NCBI GenBank assembly: GCA_023512835.1
Contig: CM042090.1
Coordinates: forward strand, 54,299,365 to 54,363,364
DNA: 64,000 nucleotides
Direction of reading: 5' to 3'
Origin: Taxillus chinensis
Taxonomy: Eukaryota; Streptophyta; Magnoliopsida; Santalales; Loranthaceae
The notes below the pieces were generated by a model that did no database searches, was not told the DNA's origin, and saw only the letters and a list, made by a program, of their open reading frames with translations. A program made the translations under genes and the position numbers. Of this stretch, positions 1 through 10,058 are shown piece after piece; positions within the stretch are counted from its first letter, which is position 1, and the number at the start of each line of letters is the position of its first letter.

Positions 1-912
1 AGAAGAAGGCAAATCCAGAAGAACAAAGCAGACCCTTGGAAGCTGATGACCAAGGAAAATCAGATAAAGAAGAAGAATGGTTGCAAGACAAAAAGGAACA
101 TCAGCTGACTAAAGGCAAAATAGTTGAAGAACCAAGGCAAGAGCTCAGGGCTACTATGCCATTTCCTCAGAGGCTGAGGAACCAGAGGGTTGAGGAGGAG
201 TATGAGCGCTTCCTGTGTTTGTTCAAGAAGCTTGAAATTAACATTCCATTTGTGGATATATGCCTAGGTACAGAAAATACATCAAAGATTTTGTGACAAA
301 GAAGAGGAAATATGGGGATCATGAGACGGTGGCAGTCACTAACGAGGTGAGCAGTGTTGTTCAACAGAGTTTGCCCATCAAGCATAAAGATCCAGGCGCT
401 TTTAATCTCCCTTGTGTGATTGGCAATGCACCGCAGCAGACCGGGCCTTATGTGATTTAGGGGCCAGCATCAATTTGATTTCCTTTGCTTTGTACAAGCA
501 GCTTGGGCTTAAGGGCATGAAGCCCACTTCCATATCATTGCAGTTTGCTGACCGGTCTACTGGAAGGCCTAAAGGGATAATTGAAGACGTGTTAGTCAAA
601 GTGGGCTCCTTCATATTTCCAGCGGACTTTGTAGTTTTGGAGATGGAAGAAGATAGAGGAGTTCAGCTACTCCTTGGAAGACCGTTTCTCAGAACGGGTT
701 GTGTATTGATTGATGTTGCTCAAGGGCATCCAACTCTGAGAATTAATGAGGAGACCTTAGTCTTCCACATGGGGAAGGCTTTGCAAGATCAAGAGGAGGA
801 GGACTGCCTTTGGGTTGAAGACCTTGAGGAATTGGTGGAAGACTACTTGGCAGAAGAAATTACCACCACCAATAATGGAGCCCTGCAAAGATATGGAAGC
901 TCAACAAGATGA
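1..912 (+). pseudogene. E1 gag C-terminal tail and aspartic protease, frameshifted
   Basis: The region encodes the end of gag (charged stretch, then PFPQRLR and a segment matching the E2 gag tail) followed by a retroviral-type aspartic protease. The active-site block reads ALCDLGASINL near 447-480, the D-x-G-A form usual in Athila/Tat proteases. The flap/C-terminal motif LLLGRPF lies near 669-690. Reading needs frame changes near 255, near 435 and again between 815 and 900, so no full protein is made. In an active element this protease would cut the gag-pol polyprotein inside the virus-like particle. Confidence is high for the family and low for exact edges. Confidence 0.82.
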
Positions 913-2146
913 AGAGATGTACTTGACAGCTGAGGAAGATGAGCAAACTACAAACTCTCTGGAGCAAGCTGAGGAGGAGAAAGAAGATGACGTGCCTCCA
1001 GCTCCAAAACTGAAGGAGCTGCCTGGACACCTAAGGTACGAATTTCTAGACTCTACAAATCAATTCCTTGTCATTGTTGCTTCTAATTTGAATGATGTGG
1101 AGTGTACTCAATTGCTAGAAGTCCTTAGGAAACACAAAAAGGCCCTAGGATGGAACATTGAAGACATTAGGGGTATTAGTCCAGGGATTTGCATGCATAA
1201 AATTTTGATGAATAATGATTTTAAACCCACTGCTGAAAGACAAAGAAGATTAAACCCTGCCATGAAAGAAGTTGTTAGAAAAGAAATTTTAAAATGGAAA
1301 AATGCGGGTATAATTTATGCTATTTCCGATAGTGAGTGGGTGAGTCCATTGCATGTGGTGCCCAAGAAAGGGGGCATGACCGTGATTAAAAATGAGAAAA
1401 ATGAATTGATCCCATCTCGCACTGTAACGGGGTGGAGAGTGTGTGTTGACTATAGAAAGCTGAACAAGGCTACTAGGAAGGATCATTTTCCTCTTCCTTT
1501 CATTGACCAAATGTTGGATAGGTTAGCTGGCTATAGTCACTACTGCTTTTTAGATGGCTATTCCAGGTATAATCAGATCATGGTTAGGCCCGAGGACCAA
1601 GAAAAGACCACCTTCACATGCCCTTTTGGCACATTTGCATTTAGGAGAATGCCATTTGGGCTTTTCAATGCCCCTGCCACCTTCCAAAGGTGTATGATGG
1701 CTATTTTTCAGGGTTTGGTTGAGGAGATCATGGAGGTCTTCATGGATGACTTCTCGGTGTTTGGTTCCTCCTACCAACAGTGCTTGAAAAATCTAGATGT
1801 GGTCTTAGAGAGATGTGAGGAGAAGGAACTAGTCCTAAATTGGGAGAAATGCCATTTCATGGTAACTGAGGGGATAGTTCTAGGGGACAAGGTGTCTGCA
1901 CATGGTTTGGAGGTAGACAAGGCAAAAATCTCCACTATTGAGACTCTGCCACCTCCAACCAATGAAAAAGGAGTGAGAAGTTTCCTTGGCCATGCTGGCT
2001 TTTATAGGAGATTCATTAAGGACTTCTCAAAAATTGCAAAACCCATGAGTAGGTTGTTAGAAAAAGACACAAGCTTTGAGTTTAATGCAGATTGCTTAGA
2101 AGCTTTCAACATCCTCAAGGGTAAGTTAGTTATTGCACTGTTATAG
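815..2146 (+). pseudogene. E1 reverse transcriptase domain
   Basis: A long open stretch encodes a Ty3/gypsy RT. In order: the LNPAMKEVV block, WVSPLHVVPKKGG, VDYRKLNKATRKDHFPLPF, CPFGTFAFRRMPFGL, the catalytic FMDD box at 1739-1750, and the connection motif [21 protein letters not shown] would copy the element RNA into DNA using the two aspartates of FMDD, both present. The frame opens before the RT proper inside a shifted protease/RT linker and ends at a TAG at 2144-2146, at the RT/RNase H boundary. RT alone is one of the better-preserved parts of E1. Confidence 0.93.
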
Positions 2147-2533
2147 TCACACCTGACCGGGCTCACCTTTTGAGCTAATGTGTGATGCGAGTGATTATCT
2201 TTGTGGGGGTAGTCTTAGGGCAAAGGCGAGAAAAGGTGTTTAGGGTCATTTACTATGCTAGTAAGACCTTAGATGATGCTCAATGAACTATACCACCACC
2301 GAGAAAGAGTTGCTAGTCGTGGTTTATGGTCGCAACAAGTTTAGACCCTACCTTTTGGGGTCTAAAGTCATTGTTTATACCGATCATGCTACATTGAAAT
2401 ATTTGTTTGCTAAAAAAGAAGCTAAGCCACGCTTGATTAGGTGGGTTCTCCTCTTACAGAATTTGACCTTGAAATTAGAGACACAAAGGGAGCCCTAAAT
2501 TCTGTGGTTGATCACCTCTCCCGTGTGGAGAAT
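2147..2533 (+). pseudogene. E1 RNase H domain, broken
   Basis: RNase H follows RT directly. The recognisable pieces are LMCDASD (first catalytic Asp, near 2175-2195), YTTTEKELL with the catalytic Glu near 2289-2315, [10 protein letters not shown] with the next Asp near 2377-2405, and the end motif VDHLSR near 2508-2525. At least three frames are needed, including a shift near 2282 and another near 2450, so the domain cannot be made. It would remove the RNA strand of the RNA:DNA hybrid. The equivalent part of E2 (about 13570-13930) is intact and serves as a guide. Confidence 0.85.
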
Positions 2534-3881
2534 GCACCTAAGTCTCTACCTATTGTAGATGACTTTCCTGATGAGAAGTTGTTTGAGGTGCATCATCTTC
2601 CTTGGTTTGCTGACATAGCAAATTATTTAGCCACTGGGTTCATACCCAATCAGTTAGACTACCACCAGAGAAAGAAATTGGTAGTGGATGCTAAGAAATT
2701 CATTTGCGAAGACCCAATTCTTTATAGGAGGTGTTCTGACCAAATCATTAGAAAGTGTGTCCTTGAGGAGGAGGTAGATGACATAATACATCATTGTCAT
2801 GCATCACATTATGGGGGCCACTTTGGGGTGCAAAGAACTCGTGGCTAAAATCATGCGGTGTGGCTTTTATTGGCCTCACATGGTGAAAGACACCTATGTC
2901 TACATCAAAAAGTGTGATAGATGTCAAAGGGTAGGTGGTTTGTCTAGGAAAAATGAGATGCCCTTAACTGGAATCCTTCCAGTTGAAATTTTTGACATTT
3001 GGGGCATTGACTTCATGGGGCCATTCCTCAATTCTGATGGGTATTCATACATTTTACTTGCTGTGGATTATGTGTCTAAGTGGGTAGAAGCTATTCCTAC
3101 TAGAGTGAATGATGCTAGGGTTGTAACTCACTTCCTTACTAGGAACATCTTTAGCCGTTTTGGGACACCAAGGGCTATAATCAATGATGAGGGTAGTCAT
3201 TTCTGCAACAAATTGTTTGACAAATTATTGAACAAGTATGGTGTCACTCATAGGAAGTCTTTAGCTTACCACCCACAAGCTAATGGACAAGCGATGTCCA
3301 ACAGGGAGATTAAGGCCATTTTAGAGAAAACTGTTGGAGCCAATAGGAAAGATTGGTCTCAAAGGCTTGATAAAGCCTTATGGGCATATAGGACAGCTTA
3401 CAAAACTCCCATTGGGATGTCACCTTACCGTATTCTATATGGTAACGCATGTCACTTGCCTGTGGAACTAGAACACAAGGCTCATTGGGCCTTGAAGAAG
3501 TTAAATTTTAACCCACAAGAGATCAAGGAGCTTAGGATGACTCAATTAATTGAGTTAGATGAGCTTAGGCTGGATGCCTATGATAGTGCTAAATTTTACA
3601 AAGAAAGAACTAAGAAATGGCATGATAGGCAACTCAACAATGAACCTTTAACCTTAGGGCAGAAAGTTCTTCTATTTAACACAAGGTTGAGGTTATTTCC
3701 TGGAAAATTAAGGTCCAAGTGGATGGGACCTTTTGTGATAGTTGATAAGAAGCCATATGGGAGCTTTAAGCTCCAAGCTGTAGATGGCAAGGAATTTTGG
3801 GTGAATGGCAACAGACTGAAACCATACTTTGATTCAACTCAGAGGGAGATAGTTGATTCCCTCTCTTTCACCATTGCCTGA
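2534..3881 (+). pseudogene. E1 integrase lacking the catalytic glutamate
   Basis: The region has the HHCC zinc-binding head ([10 protein letters not shown] ... CDRC, near 2790-2925), the DDE core and a long C-terminal domain ending at the TGA at 3879-3881. Core aspartates sit in [11 protein letters not shown] and NDEGSHF. At 3285-3303 the reading is [10 protein letters not shown], whereas E2 has [11 protein letters not shown]. The Glu that completes the DDE triad in this family is therefore missing, through a net 3-base loss. A one-base insertion near 2838 also splits the zinc domain from the core. Integrase would join the cDNA to the chromosome; this copy should be inactive even apart from the frameshift. 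Confidence 0.9.
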
Positions 3882-3915
3882 TCATAACTGAAAGTCTAGC
3901 TACAGACTTTAAATA

Positions 3916-3940
3916 AAGCGCTGGTTGGGAGGCAACCCAA
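3916..3940 (+). promoter_or_regulatory. Conserved post-integrase hairpin of E1
   Basis: About 45 bases after the integrase stop, TTGGG (3925-3929), loop AGGCAA and CCCAA (3936-3940) form a short hairpin just after the sequence AGCGCT. E2 has the same loop and position but with arms ATGGG and CCCAT, so the outer pair changes on both sides. The role is unknown; it could act in the RNA (processing, translation or packaging) between pol and ORF3. Confidence 0.6.
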
Positions 3941-4179
3941 TGTTTATTGCTATGTTTTATTTCATGTTATTTTCTTTTATTTATTTTATTCAATAAATTT
4001 GTTTGCAAGCTAACCATTGTGCAGGAGACATTGCTTCATTCTTAACTAACCATTTGCAGGATGAGCAAATTATTGGGCCCTGAACTTGTGGAATTATTTT
4101 TAAAGTCAAAGTCAAGGAGCAAGGAGCAAGTGAAGCCCAAAAGTACTTGAAGATGGGCTCAACCAATTCACGTGCAAGA

Positions 4180-4730
4180 CTTAAAGATGGTCCATAATGC
4201 ATAAGCAACTCAGTGGAGAAATTTGGGCCAGTTTGGGCCTGAACGTGAATTTGCACGTGAATTGCCCAATTCACGTGCACCTCCTTTTGAGCTGTAACTT
4301 TCTGGAATGGTAGATGAAGACCATGTGAATCACGTTTACTCTTGCACACGAATTGCTAGCCATCATATGGAGGCCCAAAAATGCAAAATACCGATTTTAG
4401 CCCTCCTAGAAGCTTCACGCAATTCACGTGCAGAAGGAACTATTGCTTTCCAGCTCAAGGGGGACCCACCACCAAAGTTTGGGACGATTCTGACCTGCAC
4501 GCCAATTCAACCAATTCACGTGCAAGGGCTATTTTGGTCAGAACACTCTGAATATTTAGGGGCACGTGTATCAAGCCAATTGGAGCATCTTTCCTTCTGC
4601 ACGCTATATAAAGGGAGGCCATCTTCAAAGGCTTCCACACCAAAATCAATCCAGATCTGAGTATTAGAGAAACTCTGCTCTTTTGCTCTCTTGATCTTTA
4701 ATTTTCTGCTCTTATTTTCTCATTCCAAAG
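4180..4730 (+). promoter_or_regulatory. Putative internal promoter of E1 ORF3
   Basis: The 850 bases between integrase and ORF3 have no ORF of interest. They hold several CACGTG/TTCACGTGCA sites (near 4170, 4250-4282, 4427, 4515, 4562) arranged partly as inverted pairs, then a TATA box CTATATAAAG at 4604-4613. The ORF3 ATG is at 4731, 118 bases after the TATA box. The same type of module precedes the TATA box in the LTRs of this family. This looks like a separate promoter for ORF3; no transcript evidence is available here. Confidence 0.6.
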
Positions 4731-7080
4731 ATGGTGCGCACAAGGAGGAGTTGCCAGGAGGAGGTGCACTCACCTAGTGCTGATAGCCAACCTAAGGAGG
4801 AGATACTCTTGGGGCATGCTCTTGATATGCAGGCTTTGGAGGCTTCAGAGCTGGGTTGGGCTAGAGAGGTGGCTCTTAAAATTCAAAATATTAGATTACA
4901 AAGGTTAGTATCTGCCCAGCCAGCTATTTCCTACTCTGCCCTACAAGAATTCTATGCATCTGTCTCTATGAGTGAGGATGAGCTGATAGGGGTTGTGCAA
5001 GGGGTTTATGTCAGAATTACCCCTGAAATTATTAGACATTGCTTTAACCTCCCTAAACCAAGTGATAGCTTCCCTCAGCTAAGCCTAAGAGAATTTGGTA
5101 CTGCATGCAACTATGCTAGAAAATTTCAAAGTCGAAGGCAGTATACCAAGAATGGTTTTGTTGGAAAATTTAGATGCCTAGCTTACCTGGTAGGGAAATG
5201 CTTATTGATTCAGACCAGTGGGCTAGATAGTGTGCCTAAGCCACACCTGGAGTTCATTTATAGCATTGATCATATGCTAAATGTGGATTGGGCCACTACC
5301 ATTTTTAAGAAGAAAAACTCCTCAAAGCAGATAAATGGCAGACTTTTGTGTGTGATATTTCAAAGCATGCCTGCTTTGCATTTTTCCTCCATGGATAGCA
5401 TCACTTTTCCTTCTCACTGGGTGTTAAGAGTATTGCATGCTAAAGGAGGTTTGGGAATAAGTACCAGAGGTCATTGGGCAACCAATGTTCCTCCTCCATC
5501 ACAGCCCGCTAAGCACAGTGTTCATGTGGAGCCATCCACTGACTTTGCAAGGGAAACCTCTCCTCATATGGATCAAAGGAAGCAGACTATACAGACTCAC
5601 TGCCATGTACATGCAATTCAATGTACACAAAGAAGATATTTTCAATTTCTTTCAAGGCATTAGTGGGCAGGTGGTGAGCGAAGTGGAGGTCATCAATTGG
5701 GCAGTCACTAATGGGCACATCACTAGTGCCCAATTTGAAGAATTAATGGCCCTCATCTCTGGAGACCAACAAGCTACTTCACAACCTAGAACCAGAGCAT
5801 GGGATGCCCCAGATGTAGCTGCTCATGCATCTCCTAGAGCATGGGAAGTCCCAGAAGCTCCTCCTGCTGCATCTACCGAAGCTTGGAAGCGAGAAACACA
5901 GCAGCTCAGGGAGGCAAATGCCAGAACCCAGCGCGAGGTGGAAGCCCTAAGGAAAGACAACAAAGAAGTCAAAGGCCTCCTAGGCAAAATCTGGAAGGCC
6001 TTGAGCAAGAGGAAAGCATCAAAACGTTCTCCTATAGTAGAGATATCTGATGAAGAACCCTCTCCATCCCCTGAAGATTCTTATCCAGCCCAGGCAGATC
6101 CACCTCAACCAGAGCCTTCAGCTCAGCCATCCTACTATATCCCAGAGGAGGCAGAGCCAGCAACAGGGTATTCACCCTTCCAGCCTCAAGAGGAGACAAA
6201 GCCGCAGGAAGGGTATTCACCCTTCCACCTTTTACCGATCCTTGTATATTCTCGGGCTATGTGTGCTGTTATACATCCTGTCTCTTGGGGTACATACATG
6301 CCTGCTGAACCTGAAGACCTTCTTGGCCCTCCTATCTATTTAATCATTAATCCAGCCTTATCATCTGCCGAAAGTCAAGCAGCATTTGAAGACTTCATTA
6401 ATTCTCAGGTGTTAAGGGCTCGATTTGCAAGGGACATGGACCTCTTCACCTCGTTTGTCCTTCAAAGGATTTTAGGCGATGAATATCTATATTCAGATGA
6501 GGTGGACTTGTTTTGCAGGACTATGCGTTTTGTTGTGGAGGCTGAACCTCATAATTACCCACTGTCCCAGTATACCTCTATTATGTTGTGCGAGCTTTAT
6601 GAGCAACCTTTGACTAAAAGTGTGTGGCGCCAGCGTATATATGGGCAAAATGAAGGGCACCGTCCTTGGCATGGTATGCACGAGGTGTCGATCCCTATGC
6701 ACATTGATTGTCACTATGTGTTGGTGCGTGTGGATTTGAGTGCAGGGCATGCGGTGCTTTATGATCCAAGCCAAGGCGAAGGGTTCACCAGAAGGAAGAG
6801 ACGGCTTGTTCATGGGCTCATAAAAAGAATCAAGGATGCAATGAGACAAGAAGGATTGTTGCAGGATAAGCTCTCTCTTATTCACCTCAACGAAATGGAA
6901 ATCCCTCAGCAGCCTGACCAATTCAGCTATGGGATCTTTGTTTGCTACTACATGATAGCTATTCTGCAAGGGAAGGAAACTTGGGAAGTGCGCGGCGAGA
7001 CGTCGGTTGACTTTGTGGCTCAGGTGCGACGAATGGTGGCCAATGTCATCTACTACTACAGCTTGCCAACTGAGAGGTAA
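4731..7080 (+). pseudogene. E1 ORF3: plant-transposon N-domain, coiled coil, Ulp1/C48-like protease domain (frameshifted, catalytic Cys lost)
   Basis: The start is ATG 4731 (MVRTRR; E2 begins MVHTRR). The N-terminal half carries a domain with the signature GKFRCLAYLVGKCLLIQTSG then LDSVPKPHLEF, of the kind annotated as putative plant transposon protein. Next come a coiled coil (5884-6000, LREANARTQREVEALRK), a Pro/Glu/Ser-rich linker and a C-terminal domain like Ulp1/C48 cysteine proteases. Candidate catalytic His is at 6712-6714 (CHYVLVRVDL) and Asp at 6763-6765 (LYDPSQ). The codon for the expected Cys is TAT (Tyr, 6928-6930) in FSYGIFVC; E2 has Cys there. A 2-base loss near 5600 splits the ORF. 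Known C48 enzymes process SUMO; the role of this one is not known. Confidence 0.82.
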
Positions 7081-8565
7081 GTATTTTCCTACTCCCTATT
7101 TTTTGCCATGAGGACATAGCATATTTTAAGTGTGGTGTATGGGGAGTGACTTGAGCCACTTGCTTGTCTTTTATGTTGTGATTGCATGTTTTATTTATAA
7201 TTATAAAAAAAAACTTGTTTTTAGTTGCATGATTGTTTGAGTTGTTTGCTTGAATGATTTGCATGTGGAGACATGGATATTAAGTATACAATTTTGGCTT
7301 AAAATTTAATTTTTATGCCACGTTAGTATCATGTTGTGATAAGGGTGTTAAAGTAGTTAAAATGTGCTCTGAATTGGTTTGATCATGTCTTTATCTTTTG
7401 AATGATATCACCATATTTTTGGAGCTGAGTTTTGAATATTAGCTGAGCATGAAATGCTGTGATAGACCTAAGTAACCCTTAAAGTTGAGTGAAAAAAGAA
7501 ATGAAAAATGAGAACAGCTTCTTTTTAGCCCTTGAGTGACATTCATGGTTTTTGGGTAATAGTTTGATTTGATACTCTTCTTGCATTCAACATTGGTTAT
7601 TTAATGGTAGGAGTCAAGTAAGCATGTGATTACTTATTAGTGCTCAGTGTTTAGTGTGTGGAGTTAGGATGCAAGACCTCTAAGTCATTGTGACTGTCTT
7701 TGCATTCTTTTCTTTATTGTGTGATATTATTGGAAAAGGCTGTGATGCACATTTTGGAAAAAGCCCATCACATTTTGAAAAGGGGTATGCATTAGAAAAA
7801 AATCAGTCTTATTTATGTGTTATGTGAGTAAAAAAAAGAGTGAATAATCCATCAAGGGAGAGCATAAAATGCAACCTTGTAAGGTTATTACTAAAAAAAA
7901 AAGGGATTCAGAATAAAAGCCACACTGGCTTGATGTTTATGTGTGATTGTTTAGATTTGTAGCCACATTGGCTTAGTTTTGTTTATTTGAGAGTGTTGAG
8001 CTCAACCCTTAGCTCATGGTTTTGTTTTATCAGTTATTAGAATAGAGTGTGAGTTTATTGAGTTTAGACTAGCGTGTGAGTTTAAATAAAGTAGAATAGA
8101 GAGTGTGTTTTCTTTGATGAGCACAATAGGGAACTCTCATGATTGCTTGGCAAGTACTTAATCAATAGCTGATGGCGAGTGTAGAGATAGAGTTTTCCAT
8201 CCATTGTTCATTGATAGGTATTGGGCTTGAGAATTATTATATTTGAGTGAGGCTACTTATCCTTGGTAAGAACTTAAAGGGAAACTAGGTGCTATTTTAT
8301 CATGGATTGCTTGCTCATATCTGAAATTTAAGTGGAGATATTGCATGGTTGTTGGACTTAGGGATATAAACATGAATGAACTAAGCTATGACTCATTTTG
8401 ATGCTTAAATTCCCATTTCATCATGATAGAGTTGCATGCTTAGCAAACCAAGATTCTCCTTGATTGTTATTTTATTTTTCTTCCGTTTGATTGCGTGTTT
8501 ATTTTATTTTTGCATGCTTGTATGTTTTTGCTTGAGGACAAGCAATGGTTCAAGTGTGGTGTATT
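7081..8565 (+). other. E1 long 3' non-coding region with two purine-rich tracts
   Basis: There is no credible ORF in these 1.5 kb. Blocks are shared with the E2 counterpart (18638-19797), for example GATATCACCAT ... TTTTGGAGCT and TAGCTGAGCATG near 7405-7450. A motif TTTAAGTGTGGTG follows the ORF3 stop (near 7127), and a second, GGTTCAAGTGTGGTGTATT, directly precedes the LTR (8547-8565) where the plus-strand primer (PPT) belongs. GCTTGAGGACAAGCAA just upstream (8530-8545) can pair as a small hairpin and is kept in E2. Confidence 0.7.
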
Positions 8566-10058
8566 TGATAACGTGCATTTTATGCCATTATTCTAGTGTT
8601 TATTTAGGATTTTTAAGAGCATGATTAGAGCCTTATTGCTTCATATATCATATATATTTGCTCTAACCCCTAGGAAGATGCTATTTGCAAATACAAGCGT
8701 TGTTAAGCTGTTTTGGCAGATTTTGGACCTCACTTTTGACATAGTAGATGGCCTCAAACAATTGGCGTGCAAGAACAAAAGTTTCTTAGAATGATGTCCT
8801 CTACCTACCACAAAAATTTCAGAGCATTTGGAGCTGCACGTGAATTCACCCATTTCACGTGCAAGCCTATTTTTGCCTCTCAGGCCTCTACAGGATGCAA
8901 GGAAGCTTGGGGAGAAGTTTGAGCTGATTTGGAGGTGCACGTGAATTCACCATATCACGTGCAAATTGACATGTAGAGATATTTTTGGACCGATCCTATC
9001 GTTTTTCTATGCTGATCATTTGTTTCTGAAGGTCCATGTCCAAATTGTGGATGGAAGATAGAGATTTTAAAGTTTCGAGTGTTACTTATCAAAACTACGC
9101 CGTTTTGATAAATGGGCTAGGGTACACACCTCAAAGCCCATCCAAACTCTATAAATACAGCCTCCACGCCCTCTGCTATGCATCCCTAGACCCCCTACAC
9201 GTTTTTAGAGAGAGAGAGAGGCTCCACGACTTGGAGGTTGCTCCTTGACCTAGGAGAGCAGCCGTCGCAGCCGTCGCGGATTTTGGAGCCTGGATTTGAA
9301 GCTTTGTTGCGCGCGTGGATAAGAAGAAGATGTTGAGCTTTTCTGCTTTGTGTTTGCTTATAATCATGCGTGAGTAGTCTTTTAATCTAGGGGAGCAATG
9401 TAGCCCCCTTGTTACTTTGCTGTGTTTATGAATATTGGGTTTGGATGATTGAGTTTTGCATGTTTTATGAATCTGTTCTTAATCTCTATCTTTGGATGTA
9501 CACCTTGGTATTTTTAGCCCTAGTCTCAGGGATTGAGATTCATAACTTATTTGTAATTGGTGTGATCATTATCCTTTTGCAAGTGTGATTTATTGGCTTT
9601 GCATGTTTGTGTGTTTAGATGACCATTCTGGCATACAACTCTTAAAAGGACCTCAATGACCATTTGTTGTCCTTGGCTTATGTTTAGCATGTTTTCAATC
9701 AGACAACCCTAATACCATGAACCAGTAGAGATAACATAGGGAGGTGAAATTGTGACCCTAGATGCCTTTAATCCTTGCATCTTAATCCTAAAATCAATTT
9801 GCTTTCTTTGTTTATTCAGAAAACCAAATAAAAATTAGATCTTTAGTTTAAAAAAGAAAACTTTTTGCCAAGACATTTTATAGAACAATAGTAATTGGGT
9901 GTTTTGATTTGAGAACTAGAGAACTAGGCTAATCCTTGTGGGTTCGACTCCTTGCTTGCTGCTATTCTTTTAGTGCAAACTTAGGGAATTTATTATCTTG
10001 AAGAGAGATTTAATGACATTAGTTAGCTCTTTTAGAGAGGCTAAAAATTTGTCTGTCA
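8566..10058 (+). repeat. 3' LTR of E1 (family A), 1493 bp
   Basis: It starts TGATAACGTGCATTTTATGCC and ends TTTGTCTGTCA, giving TG...CA ends. A solo LTR at 24372-25882 on the other strand is nearly the same sequence over most of its length and confirms the extent. It contains CACGTG hairpins (8835-8863, 8936-8964), a dyad at 9087-9110, a TATA box at 9149-9158, a GA tract near 9211, and the block TGTGGGTTCGAC near 9938 that recurs near the 3' end of the other Athila-type LTRs here. The next five bases, AGGAC (10059-10063), should be the target duplication; the partner lies upstream of the window. Confidence 0.9.
9087..9158 (+). promoter_or_regulatory. LTR core promoter: ACGT-type dyad plus TATA box
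   Basis: A near-perfect inverted repeat at 9087-9110 (TATCAAAAC...GTTTTGATA) is followed 39 bases later by CTATAAATAC (9149-9158). The same pair occurs in the solo LTR at 25291-25361 (minus strand). This should drive transcription of the genomic RNA in an active copy; the ACGT-like core is the kind of site bZIP factors bind. Confidence 0.7.

Larger units (their letters stand above)
1..10058 (+). mobile_element. E1: Athila-like Ty3/gypsy retrotransposon with extra ORF3 (5' end outside window)
   Basis: The order gag tail, aspartic protease, RT, RNase H, integrase, ORF3, purine-rich tract and LTR is read on the + strand. Integrase lies after RNase H, which is the Ty3/gypsy order, and no second RNase H is seen, which favours Athila over Tat/Ogre. 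The 5' LTR and most of gag lie upstream of base 1. All pol parts carry frameshifts, so the copy is dead. The 3' LTR ends at 10058 and is followed by E2 gag sequence, so E1 is nested in E2. Its ORF3 region, 3' UTR and LTR are diverged relatives of those of E2, not recent duplicates. Confidence 0.88.

Noticed and set aside
4307..4660. 117-codon ORF upstream of ORF3
   Set aside because: It spans the CACGTG hairpin/TATA promoter segment and is not kept in E2.
9938..9951. GGTTCGACTCC, an exact match to the Pol III B-box, suggesting a tRNA or SINE
   Set aside because: It is part of a block near the 3' end of the LTR seen in all Athila-type copies here, where it varies; no A-box at the right distance and no cloverleaf.
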